The position numbers were made by a program, and so were the translations under genes. From Pelobacter seleniigenes DSM 18267 (lineage in GTDB: Bacteria > Desulfobacterota > Desulfuromonadia > Desulfuromonadales > Geopsychrobacteraceae), in the NCBI RefSeq assembly GCF_000711225.1, contig NZ_JOMG01000002.1, positions 74,501 through 138,500 of the forward strand: a stretch of 64,000 nt of DNA, written 5' to 3'. This document shows, one piece after another, positions 49,062 through 57,215 of the stretch. The notes below the pieces were generated by a model that saw only the letters and a list, made by a program, of their open reading frames with translations, was not told where the DNA came from and made no database searches. The number at the start of each line of letters is the position of its first letter. Within the stretch, counting starts at the first letter, position 1.

Positions 49062-50306
49062 TTAGTGCCGGGCCGGCTGCGGCAGGGCCGGGGTCAGCAG
49101 AAAAGCTCCGGCGGTGATGGCCGCGGCCAACAGAAAGGCCGGGGCAAAGCTGCCGTAATGTTCGGCCAGGACCCCGGCAACAGCCGGACCGACGGTCTGC
49201 CCGCCGGCGAAAAAGAAGGTGATCAGTGAATAACCCCAGGCCGCCCGAGCCAGGCCGAGATAATCGCCGATGGCCGCGGTCATGATGGCGGGAATGGCCC
49301 AAGCCGCAATGCCGAATAAGAAAACCGAAGCCAACAGGGCCACGGTTCCACCACCGCTACCGGCCAACAGATAGCCCAGGGTCTGCACCGCGAACACCGC
49401 CATCAATCCGCCTTTGCGCCCGATCCGGTCGGACAGGCTGCCAAACAGCACCCCGGAAAACAGACTGAAAAATCCAATCCAGGACCAGAACTGCCCGGCT
49501 GCGGCCTCACTGAAGCCATAGTCTTCGATCATACTGGTGACGACAAAGGTTCCATAGATCGAATAGGTGGCCCCGTAAGCGAGATAGAGCAGCCCGAGCA
49601 GGACAACGGCCCGCCCGGCGCGGACGTCTGCCCCGACCGCTTCGACGCTGACCGCGAGCTTGCGCCCGACCGGTTCGAGACCGAGATCGGCCGGTTCGTT
49701 TCTAATCAGCAGGGCGCAGATGACGACGACACCGAGGACAATAGCGGCCAGCAGCAGCCAGCCGTAACGCCACCCCGCAACACCGTAAAGCCGGTTCAAC
49801 CAGGGGATCAACTGGCCGGAAAAAATAATCCCGGCCCCGCTCCCCACGACCATGAGCCCGGCCGCCTGCCCGCGTTTGTCGCGGCGGAACCAGTGGGCGA
49901 TAAGGAGCATGGCACCTAAATTGGCCAACCCGCTGCCCGCGCCGGTCAAGGCGTAAAGCACCAGCAATTCCTTGAACGATCCAGCTTGTGCCATTACGGC
50001 CATGGTGACGGCAATAAGGAGCAGTCCGCTGCCGATGGTCAGGCGGGGGCGCAAGCGCTTGAGCAACGCTGGCAACAGCGCGACAGAGAGCAGGTAGCCG
50101 ACAAAATTTGCCGTGCCGAGATAGCCCATCTGCTCATAGGACATGGCCAGCCCGGCCTGCATTCCCGGCAGCAGCATGCCGAAGGCGAAGCGGGCCAGCC
50201 CCAGGCAGGAAAACACGGTCAGGCAGGCCGTAGCGACAATGACCCAGCCGTAATGACAGGGGAGCCTGGCCAGCACAGAGCGCGGGGATAGCCCGGGCTT
50301 GGTCAT
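49062..50306 (-). CDS. Major facilitator superfamily transporter (YbfB/YjiJ-like)
   Basis: 414 residues with twelve predicted membrane segments. It starts after a short basic N-terminus with CHYGWVIVATACLTVFSCLG, then LARFAFGMLLPGMQAG, resembling the YbfB/YjiJ group. The loop between segments 2 and 3 is weakly conserved (LLKRLRPRLTIG). The substrate is unknown. It is last in a proC-LysE-MFS unit and overlaps the LysE-type gene by four bases, so it may export the same kind of amino-acid compound. Confidence 0.82.
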   Translation of the reverse strand: MTKPGLSPRSVLARLPCHYGWVIVATACLTVFSCLGLARFAFGMLLPGMQAGLAMSYEQMGYLGTANFVGYLLSVALLPALLKRLRPRLTIGSGLLLIAVTMAVMAQAGSFKELLVLYALTGAGSGLANLGAMLLIAHWFRRDKRGQAAGLMVVGSGAGIIFSGQLIPWLNRLYGVAGWRYGWLLLAAIVLGVVVICALLIRNEPADLGLEPVGRKLAVSVEAVGADVRAGRAVVLLGLLYLAYGATYSIYGTFVVTSMIEDYGFSEAAAGQFWSWIGFFSLFSGVLFGSLSDRIGRKGGLMAVFAVQTLGYLLAGSGGGTVALLASVFLFGIAAWAIPAIMTAAIGDYLGLARAAWGYSLITFFFAGGQTVGPAVAGVLAEHYGSFAPAFLLAAAITAGAFLLTPALPQPARH

Positions 50307-50941
50307 GCCCGCCTTTCCAGCAGGAAGCTGACACCGAAAGTCACCAACAGCAGCCCGACCGTACCTTCCGCCCAGCGCCGGCAGCGCCCGGTTTTGAACC
50401 AGCGGCTGATCCGGCAGGCCAACGCGGCCAGCACGCCCTGATAGATCATGGCAATGACAAAATGAATCGCGGCCATGGACAGCGACTGGACCAGGGCCGA
50501 CCGCTGCGGATTGATGAACTGAGGCAAAAAGGCCATATAAAACAGTAATGTTTTGGGATTAAAGACATTACAGACAAACCCTTCGCGCAGCGACCGGTAC
50601 CAGCAAAAGAGTCTCGGCGGCAAGCCCTTAAGTGCCGGCGACGCTACCTCGGTGCCGCGCCAGGCTTGCCACAGGTTGCCGCAACCGAGCCAGAGCAGAT
50701 AACCGCCGCCGATCATTTTGAGGAGGCCGAAGGCCATCGCCGAATGGAGCAACAACGCGGAAATGCCGAGGGCAGAGACCGTGGCATGGACAAACAATCC
50801 GCAGCAGATACCGGTACTGGTCAGCAGGCCGTCAGCCAGCCCGCCGCGGCTGCTGTTTCGAACCACCAGCAAAGAATCGACCCCTGGGAACAGCGTCAAT
50901 AAGGTTATGGCCACAAAAAAAGTCCAGAACTGATCAATCAT
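50303..50941 (-). CDS. LysE/RhtB-family amino-acid exporter
   Basis: 212 residues with six membrane segments. Family marks are LTLFPGVDSLLVVRNSSRGG near the N-terminus and NVFNPKTLLFYMAFLPQF in the middle. Members export amino acids or homoserine lactones; here the direct coupling to proC (TGATG overlap) makes proline or a relative a reasonable but untested guess. Confidence 0.88.
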   Translation of the reverse strand: MIDQFWTFFVAITLLTLFPGVDSLLVVRNSSRGGLADGLLTSTGICCGLFVHATVSALGISALLLHSAMAFGLLKMIGGGYLLWLGCGNLWQAWRGTEVASPALKGLPPRLFCWYRSLREGFVCNVFNPKTLLFYMAFLPQFINPQRSALVQSLSMAAIHFVIAMIYQGVLAALACRISRWFKTGRCRRWAEGTVGLLLVTFGVSFLLERRA

Positions 50942-51753
50942 CAGTTGCCACCAAGCTCCCGGGAACGGGCCGCCGCCGCAGAGACCGCTTCCATCAGCGT
51001 GGTCCGCAGGCCGTTTTTCTCCAGGGTGCTGACCCCGGTAATGGCGGTGCCGCCGGGCGAACAGACCCGATCCCTGAGAATGGCCGGGTGCTCCCCGGTT
51101 TCACGGACCATCAGGGCGGCGCCGACCACGGTCTGTACGGCCAGAGCGTGGGCGACATCGCGCCGCAGCCCTTCCCGAACGCCACCGTCCGCCAGTGCTT
51201 CGATCACGGTGTAAATGTAGGCCGGCCCGGAGCCTGACAGGCCGGTTGCGGCGTCCATCTGCCGCTCATCGATGACCTGAACCCGCCCCACGGTTTCCAG
51301 CAGTTCGCGGACCACGCCAAGATCCTCGCGGCTGGCATGGTGACCGCGACAGATGGCGCTGGCCGCCTCCCCGACCAGGGCCGGCGTATTGGGCATGACC
51401 CGCACCACCCGCGGTGCGCCCTGGAAAAACTTTTCAATGGTGCGGCAGGTGACCCCGGCCAGAATGGAGACCAGCAGCTTGTTTTCGCGATAAGCTCCGG
51501 CGACCTCTTCCAGCACTTCAGTGGCAATCTGCGGTTTGATGGCCAACACGATAAGATCGCATTTTTCCATCAACTCCAGATTATTTTCACTCAATTCGAT
51601 ACCAAAGGTCTGGACCAGGTGGTCGCGGCGTTCATCGCTCGGCTCCGAAGCCATAATTTGAGTGGCAGGGAACGATCCTGCGACCAGCCCTTTGATCAAG
51701 GCTTCGGCCATATTGCCACCACCGATAAAACCGATTTTCCGGATATTCGTCAT
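50941..51753 (-). CDS. proC: Pyrroline-5-carboxylate reductase
   Basis: 270 residues. The Rossmann start is IRKIGFIGGGNMAEALIKGL; the family signature is LVSILAGVT and the C-terminal SGPAYIYTVIEALADGGVREGL block that forms the dimer active site, with CSPGGTAITGV. It reduces pyrroline-5-carboxylate to proline. It shares its final base with the start of the LysE-type exporter gene and is divergent from speE. Confidence 0.96.
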   Translation of the reverse strand: MTNIRKIGFIGGGNMAEALIKGLVAGSFPATQIMASEPSDERRDHLVQTFGIELSENNLELMEKCDLIVLAIKPQIATEVLEEVAGAYRENKLLVSILAGVTCRTIEKFFQGAPRVVRVMPNTPALVGEAASAICRGHHASREDLGVVRELLETVGRVQVIDERQMDAATGLSGSGPAYIYTVIEALADGGVREGLRRDVAHALAVQTVVGAALMVRETGEHPAILRDRVCSPGGTAITGVSTLEKNGLRTTLMEAVSAAAARSRELGGN

Positions 51754-52058
51754 ACGGGTTATCCTTTCGAAGATCTCTTGTTATAGTAGATGGAGTTTTG
51801 CTCTGCGTTACCGTTTGGCACGGACTTGCGACCCGGGAACATGATCGCAGGAACTTCCGTAACAAAGGATAACCCCGTCTTGTTTATCACAGCAAGGCCG
51901 AAAATTCACCAGCAGAAACAGCCGGCAGGGGGATTTGGCTTGACAGCCCGCCCCTGCGCAGGTACTAGAAACAGCGAGAATAATTCAGTTGCGGGGCTGC
52001 TTCCCCACCCCCTTGAACAGGCATTCAGTTTCCAGAAAAATAACAAGGATTTAAGCAT
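51754..52058. other. Intergenic region between proC and speE
   Basis: 305 bp between divergent genes. On the plus strand TTGACA at 51940-51945 is followed after 17 bp by TACTAG (51963-51968), a weak candidate speE promoter; AAGGA before the speE start gives its ribosome site. Nothing else in the region looks like a gene, riboswitch or strong hairpin. Confidence 0.4.
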
Positions 52059-52904
52059 ATGGACCTTTGGTATACCGAAAAACACAGTGACAATGTCGGC
52101 ATTACAATGAAGATCACCAAGACCCTGTTTTCCGGCAAGAGCGAATTTCAACAACTTGATATCGTCGAGACCCTTGAATACGGCAAGATGATGCTTTTGG
52201 ACGGCCTGGTCATGGTCACCGAACGGGATGAGTTTGTTTATCACGACATGATCACCCATCCGGCCCTGTTTACCCACCCGGCTCCTAAAAAAGTCCTCGT
52301 TATTGGCGGCGGCGATGGCGGCAGCATTCGCGAAATCATGAAGCACCCGGAAGTGGAACTGGCCGTCCTCTGCGAAATCGACGGGCTGGTCATCGACAAG
52401 TCCATCGAATACCTGCCTTCAATGGCCTGTGAAATCGATGGTTCCAATCCGCGGGTCAAGCTGCATGTCGACGACGGGCTGGCCTACATCCGTGCCCACC
52501 AGAATGAATTCGACGTTATTCTGGTCGACTCCACCGATCCAATCGGTCCCGCGGTCGGGTTGTTTGAAGAGGACTTTTATCGCCTGGTCCATGCGGCGCT
52601 CAAAGAAGACGGCATCATGGTCGCCCAGAGCGAATCCCCCTTTTACCACGCCGAAATCCAGAAAAGCATGTTCAGCAATCTGCGGGCGGTATTCCCGGTG
52701 GTGGAAATGTACCAAGCCTTTATTCCCACCTATCCGAGCGGACTCTGGAGCTTTGCCTTTGCCAGCAAGAAATATCACCCAGTCAAGGATTTTGATCGCC
52801 AGCGTGCTACGGAGCGGGGCTTTACCACCCGCTATTACAACGAAGACCTGCACTTGGGAGCTTTCATGCTGCCCACCTTCGCCCGGGACAATATTGCCGA
52901 ATGA
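52059..52904 (+). CDS. speE: Spermidine synthase-like polyamine aminopropyltransferase
   Basis: 281 residues. The aminopropyltransferase fold shows LVIGGGDGGSIREIMKH, the catalytic Asp in VDSTDPIGPA and the gate segment QSESPFYH. It transfers an aminopropyl group from decarboxylated S-adenosylmethionine to putrescine, or perhaps to agmatine. It overlaps speA by four bases, so the two are co-translated. SpeD is not in the window, so the donor-making enzyme must be elsewhere. Confidence 0.92.
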   Translation: MDLWYTEKHSDNVGITMKITKTLFSGKSEFQQLDIVETLEYGKMMLLDGLVMVTERDEFVYHDMITHPALFTHPAPKKVLVIGGGDGGSIREIMKHPEVELAVLCEIDGLVIDKSIEYLPSMACEIDGSNPRVKLHVDDGLAYIRAHQNEFDVILVDSTDPIGPAVGLFEEDFYRLVHAALKEDGIMVAQSESPFYHAEIQKSMFSNLRAVFPVVEMYQAFIPTYPSGLWSFAFASKKYHPVKDFDRQRATERGFTTRYYNEDLHLGAFMLPTFARDNIAE

Positions 52905-54814
52905 ACGCCACCAGCAAACGGAGCTGGACCCCTGCCGACGCGGCCCGGGTCTACGGCATCGATCATTGGGGCCAGGACCATTTTGCGGTGTCCGAAGACG
53001 GCCGCATAACCGTCAGGGTTCCGTTTCCATCCGGTGAGGTGGCCGTCCCGCTGACCGATATTCTGCAGGGGGCCAATGACCGCGGCCATGCCCTGCCGCT
53101 GCTGGTCAGGATCGAAAATTTTCTCGATTCACGCTTGGCCCTGCTCAATGAAACGTTCCGGGACGCGATCAGCCAAGCCGGCTATCAGAATCATTATAAT
53201 GGGGTCTTCCCGGTCAAGGTCAATCAGCAGAGCGCGGTTATTGAAGAAATTGTCCGCTTCGGTTCCCGCTACGGCCATGGTCTGGAAGCTGGCAGCAAAC
53301 CGGAGCTGCTGCTTTGCCTGGCCAGTCTTTACGAAAACGGGCTGTTGATCTGCAACGGCTATAAAGACCGGGAATTCATCGATCTGGGGCTCTGGGCCAA
53401 CAAACTCGGCTATCGCTGCGTCTTTGTCATCGAATCCCCCAATGAGCTGCCGCTGATCATCGCCCGCAGCCGCGCTCTCGGCATCAGCCCGCTGATCGGC
53501 CTGCGTATCAAGGTCTCGGCCAAGGTCGGCGGACTCTGGACCGAGACCAGCGGCGACCGCAGCAGTTTCGGACTCAGCACCGCGCAGCTCATTGCCACTG
53601 TCGACACCCTGCGCCGTGAGAACATGCTCGACTGTCTGCAGCTGCTCCACTGCCACCTCGGCTCGCAGATTCCGGATATCGAAGAGATCCGCAACGGGGT
53701 GCGCGAAGCCAGCCGCTTTTATGCCGACCTGGCCGGCGAAGGAGTGCCGTTACGCTACCTTGATCTGGGCGGCGGCCTGGCCGTCGATTATATCGGCAAT
53801 CAGAGCAAACACAGTCACTCCCGGAATTACAATCTGGCCGACTACTGCAATTGTATTGTCCGCACCATTCAGGAGACGCTGGATCCGACCGGAGTCGCTC
53901 ATCCGATCATTGTGACCGAGTCCGGACGGGCGACGGTTGCCCACAATACCATGCTCCTGTTCAACATCCTGGATGTGATGCGCTACGAGCCCCTCTCCCT
54001 GCCCGACATGCCACCGCAGGGGTGTCACCCCTTGACCGCCCGTCAATACCAGCTCAGCCAGGATGCTGCCGCCATCGACCTGGAGAATGGCTATCGCGAA
54101 GCGCTGGCCAACCGGGACCGGATTCGCGAACTGTTCCGGGAGGGGGAAATTCGACTGCGCGAGCGCTCCCTGGCGGAAAACCTCTTCCTGGCCATTGCCC
54201 GCAACCTGGCGGAACGTGGCCGCGCAGCAGCAGCGACCTCCCCGGCCCTGGACGCACTGACCACCCTGCTGGCCGACATTTATTACGGCAACTTCAGTGT
54301 CTTTCAGTCGTTGCCGGATTCCTGGGCCATCGATCAGATCTTTCCGGTTGCACCGATTCATCGCCTTGACGAATATCCCGAGCGGGTCGGCACCATCTCC
54401 GACCTGACCTGTGATTGTGACGGCAAGCTCGATCATTTCATTCTTTCCGCGGGAGAAAGTCAGACCCTGCCCCTTCATCCCCTGCAAGAAGGGGAAGACT
54501 ATATCCTCGGCGTATTTCTGATGGGCGCCTATCAGGAAACCCTTGGCGACCTGCACAACCTGTTCGGCGACACCAATGTGATCAGTGTGCGCATCAATGA
54601 AGAAGGCAGTTTCGATGTCATGAAGGAGCAGTCGGGGGATACCATCAGCGAAGTTCTCGCCATGTTGGAATACAATCCGGCGTTCTTCTACGAAAATTTC
54701 CGGGAGAAAATTGAACTTGCGGTTCGCGGTGGCAAGATCAATGTCGCTGAAAGACAGCAGATTCTCAAACAGTTTTCATCCCAGCTGCAGCGCCAGACCT
54801 ATTTTAAATCATAA
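52901..54814 (+). CDS. speA: Biosynthetic arginine decarboxylase
   Basis: 637 residues, the large PLP-dependent fold-III form. The PLP lysine is in FPVKVNQQ, followed by GLEAGSKPELL, HCHLGSQIPDIEEI and YLDLGGGLAVDY. It turns arginine into agmatine for polyamine synthesis. With speE overlapping upstream, the pair could make spermidine through putrescine, or through aminopropyl-agmatine, as known in some bacteria. No agmatinase or SpeB gene is near. A hairpin follows the stop codon. Confidence 0.95.
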   Translation: MNATSKRSWTPADAARVYGIDHWGQDHFAVSEDGRITVRVPFPSGEVAVPLTDILQGANDRGHALPLLVRIENFLDSRLALLNETFRDAISQAGYQNHYNGVFPVKVNQQSAVIEEIVRFGSRYGHGLEAGSKPELLLCLASLYENGLLICNGYKDREFIDLGLWANKLGYRCVFVIESPNELPLIIARSRALGISPLIGLRIKVSAKVGGLWTETSGDRSSFGLSTAQLIATVDTLRRENMLDCLQLLHCHLGSQIPDIEEIRNGVREASRFYADLAGEGVPLRYLDLGGGLAVDYIGNQSKHSHSRNYNLADYCNCIVRTIQETLDPTGVAHPIIVTESGRATVAHNTMLLFNILDVMRYEPLSLPDMPPQGCHPLTARQYQLSQDAAAIDLENGYREALANRDRIRELFREGEIRLRERSLAENLFLAIARNLAERGRAAAATSPALDALTTLLADIYYGNFSVFQSLPDSWAIDQIFPVAPIHRLDEYPERVGTISDLTCDCDGKLDHFILSAGESQTLPLHPLQEGEDYILGVFLMGAYQETLGDLHNLFGDTNVISVRINEEGSFDVMKEQSGDTISEVLAMLEYNPAFFYENFREKIELAVRGGKINVAERQQILKQFSSQLQRQTYFKS

Positions 54815-54849
54815 CCCGTTGCCCTCCGGCAACAGCAGAGTGCAACGGG
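54815..54849 (+). terminator. Hairpin behind speA
   Basis: CCCGTTGC (54815-54822) and GCAACGGG (54842-54849) form a perfect 8-bp stem right after the speA stop codon, followed by CAAGTTTTC. It probably ends speA transcription. Its right arm merges into the first bases of a fragment of the ~180-bp repeat found behind pgeF. Confidence 0.7.
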
Positions 54850-54872
54850 CAAGTTTTCAGATTGGAAACGAG
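54842..54872 (+). repeat. Fragment of the pgeF-associated structured repeat (copy A)
   Basis: 31 bases that match the left arm of the repeats at 58015-58375, including the 22-bp core beginning AAGTTTTCAG and ending GGAAACGAG, which is identical in all three copies. The flanking GAGCCGTTTGCGGAAAA also resembles the right arm, so this looks like an internally deleted element. It lies in the 105-bp gap between speA and the cytochrome b5 gene. Confidence 0.7.
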
Positions 54873-54919
54873 CCGTTTGCGGAAAAAACCTACCAGAGAA
54901 ACTTTTCAGGGAGGGACAC

Positions 54920-55237
54920 ATGACTGAACAGGAGTTGGCGCGCTATGACGGCCAGAACGGTCGGGCGGCCTATATTGCAGTGAGCGGAACCGTCTACGAT
55001 GTCAGCACCAGCCCGTATTGGCAAAACGGTCGCCATGAAGATTTGCATCAGGCGGGACGCGATCTGACCGAAGAACTCAAAAGCGCACCTCATGTACGCG
55101 CTGTCGTGGAAAGGTTCCCGGTTGCCGGCCGCCTCGAAAAAGCCCCGCCGCAAGAAAAAAAGTCGGGCCTGCCACTGCTGTCGATCATCATCATGATCTT
55201 GGTAATGATTCTGTTGATCGCCACCTTCATCCGCTAA
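54920..55237 (+). CDS. Cytochrome b5-like heme/steroid-binding domain protein with a C-terminal membrane anchor
   Basis: 105 residues with a strong ribosome site (AGGGAGG). Residues 1-72 match a small cytochrome b5-like domain (YIAVSGTVYDVSTSPYW, then GRHEDLHQAGRDL and SAPHVRAVVERFPVAGRL). Candidate heme ligands are His39 or His43 and His58. A charged linker leads to one hydrophobic segment at about 84-103, so it is tail-anchored with the domain in the cytoplasm. An electron-transfer role is inference; heme binding needs proof because the usual HPGG motif is missing. Confidence 0.78.
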   Translation: MTEQELARYDGQNGRAAYIAVSGTVYDVSTSPYWQNGRHEDLHQAGRDLTEELKSAPHVRAVVERFPVAGRLEKAPPQEKKSGLPLLSIIIMILVMILLIATFIR

Positions 55238-55308
55238 CCGGCAGCCTGGCCGCAGGGCAATGTAATCCGCTACGCCGGAACCAGGCACGGGCATGGGGAA
55301 AGGTTTAC

Positions 55309-55680
55309 TTAACTGTCGGCAAACAGCCGTTCCAGAAATGCCGGCAGTTTCAGGCAGACATCGGTCTTGGCAAGAACATTGATGATATTGGTTTGGTCAA
55401 TCCCCTCTTCCTGCATAGTCAGCATATGCCCGGAGCAGAGGATAACCGGCGTCTGCGGAGAAATCCGGAACAGCTCCTGAGCCAATTCAATACCCGACAT
55501 TTCCGGCATCGATTCGTCGGTGACCACCAGATCAAAGGCGTCGCTCTGACCAGTGAAGACGTCCAGCGCCTGCCGACCATGATAGGCACAGGTCACCTGG
55601 AAGCCATAATCTTCAAGCAGATCCGCCCCCAGCAGGGCCAGACTTTGTTCGTCATCAACAAAAAGAATGTGTTTCTTCAT
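55309..55680 (-). CDS. Single-domain response regulator (CheY-like)
   Basis: 123 residues starting MKKHILFVDDEQ; a start five codons upstream is less likely because AGGGA precedes the inner ATG. The full phosphorylation set is kept: Asp9, Asp10, phosphoacceptor Asp55 (VVTDESMP), Ser83 and Lys105. There is no output domain, so it works by protein binding or as a phosphate relay. No kinase gene adjoins it. It stands alone between two plus-strand genes. Confidence 0.9.
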   Translation of the reverse strand: MKKHILFVDDEQSLALLGADLLEDYGFQVTCAYHGRQALDVFTGQSDAFDLVVTDESMPEMSGIELAQELFRISPQTPVILCSGHMLTMQEEGIDQTNIINVLAKTDVCLKLPAFLERLFADS

Positions 55681-55936
55681 GCGCTTCCCTGTCATTACCC
55701 CCTCACGTCAGCCAAGATTCTCGATCCAAGAAAAATTGATTTAACATCGAAACCCAGAACAAGTTAACGGCAGCCAGCTATGAGGAAAAAACTTTACCAT
55801 AGCTTATTATTGATTGCTAACACTTTCTCAAAACCGGGCTCTCATGAGATTTTAGCTTGCCATCTTGAATAAAAGTTAATAAGATCAAATAAACATTCAG
55901 GCTGCAGCCCGAACTGATCGACGGAGGATTCTTTTT

Positions 55937-56206
55937 ATGGCAAGACTGGTGGAAAACCCCGATCTCGCATTTCGTTTAGCCCGTGCCATTGTGTCCGACA
56001 TCGCCCTTTACAACCGCGACAAGGTCACGGAAGGAATTAAGAGTGATTCTATTTTCGAACTGATGGACGAGGAACTCGAAGAAGGTCGCGAGCATTTTTT
56101 TTCCCGTGTCTCTCCGGAAATGAAAAATCGCGATCATCTCTATGAACGTGCCATCGTCGATGTCATGATCAAGCAGGCGGGAAAGATTGAAAGCCAGATC
56201 TGGTAA
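55937..56206 (+). CDS. Uncharacterised 89-residue protein ahead of rluD
   Basis: 89 residues, well-placed ribosome site (GGAGG, ten bases upstream). It is soluble, helical and acidic, starting MARLVENPDLAFRLARAIVSDIALYN, with ELMDEELEEGREHFFSRVSPEM in the middle. I do not recognise a named domain; similar short proteins are known next to rluD in Desulfuromonadales from memory, so it is probably real. Its stop codon directly abuts the rluD start, which makes translational coupling likely. The 240-bp gap upstream is A/T-rich and probably holds the promoter, but no consensus is clear. Confidence 0.72.
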   Translation: MARLVENPDLAFRLARAIVSDIALYNRDKVTEGIKSDSIFELMDEELEEGREHFFSRVSPEMKNRDHLYERAIVDVMIKQAGKIESQIW

Positions 56207-57175
56207 ATGAGTTCATCCCGAAAACTGTTCTTTACTGAAGACCGTCCACCGGAAAGACTGGACACATTCCTGGCCGAGTGTTTTCCGGAGATCAGCCGCT
56301 CCCAGATCAAGAAGCTGATCGACACCGAACTGGTTTCCCTTGACGGAACCCCGGCCAAAGCCAGCAGGAAACTCAAAGGCGGCGAGTCGGTTCTGGTCAT
56401 CCTGCCCGAACCGGAACCGAGCGAAGCTCGCGCCGAGGACATCCCGCTGCATATCCTTTACGAAGATCATGACCTGATCGTCATCGACAAACCTGCCGGT
56501 ATGGTGGTCCACCCGGCCGCCGGGCATTCCGGCGGGACCTTGGTCAACGCCCTGCTTCATCACTGCCAGGATCTGGCCGGCATCGGCGGCGAATTAAGAC
56601 CCGGCATCGTTCATCGACTGGACAAGGACACCTCCGGGGTTATGGTCGCCACAAAAAATGACCGCAGCCATCTGCACCTGGCGGCCCAATTTAAAAAGCA
56701 CTCCATCAACAGACGCTACCTGGCGCTGGTTCATGGTTGTCCTGAGACAACTACGGGAAAGGTCGACAAGCCCATCGGCCGTCATCCGGTTCAACGCAAA
56801 AAAATGAGCAGCAAAGCCAGAAATGGCCGCCGCGCAGTCACCCACTGGTCGGTGTTGAAAGATTATCGGGACGACCGCCTGAGCCTGATCGAATTCACCC
56901 TGGAAACCGGCCGAACCCATCAGATCCGGGTTCATTTCTCTGAACTCGGCTTTCCGCTGGTTGCTGATCCCCTTTACGGTCGGCGGGGTAAGGAATTCCC
57001 CCGCAACCAGGAACTGAGCCGACTGGTCGCGAAGTTACCGGGGCAGGCCCTGCACGCAAGGCTTCTTGGCTTTATTCACCCGTCCACAGGAAAATATCTG
57101 GAATTTTCGAGCGAAATACCGGACACTCTCAACGAGATTATTTCTTACCTTGACCTGAAAAACGCCTTGGCATAA
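56207..57175 (+). CDS. rluD: 23S rRNA pseudouridine synthase, RluD type
   Basis: 322 residues. An S4 RNA-binding domain (about 14-75: RLDTFLAECFPEISRSQIKKLI) is followed by the pseudouridine synthase fold with the catalytic Asp in HRLDKDTSGVMV and the late motif TGRTHQIRVHFSELGFPLVGD-like (VADPLYG). RluD makes pseudouridines in helix 69 of 23S rRNA; RluC or RluA family members are alternatives. It directly follows the small gene and is 40 bp from pgeF. Confidence 0.9.
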   Translation: MSSSRKLFFTEDRPPERLDTFLAECFPEISRSQIKKLIDTELVSLDGTPAKASRKLKGGESVLVILPEPEPSEARAEDIPLHILYEDHDLIVIDKPAGMVVHPAAGHSGGTLVNALLHHCQDLAGIGGELRPGIVHRLDKDTSGVMVATKNDRSHLHLAAQFKKHSINRRYLALVHGCPETTTGKVDKPIGRHPVQRKKMSSKARNGRRAVTHWSVLKDYRDDRLSLIEFTLETGRTHQIRVHFSELGFPLVADPLYGRRGKEFPRNQELSRLVAKLPGQALHARLLGFIHPSTGKYLEFSSEIPDTLNEIISYLDLKNALA

Positions 57176-57215
57176 GTTGCCCGCGTTTTACTATTTTTGC
57201 AGCAATGGAGTTGTC

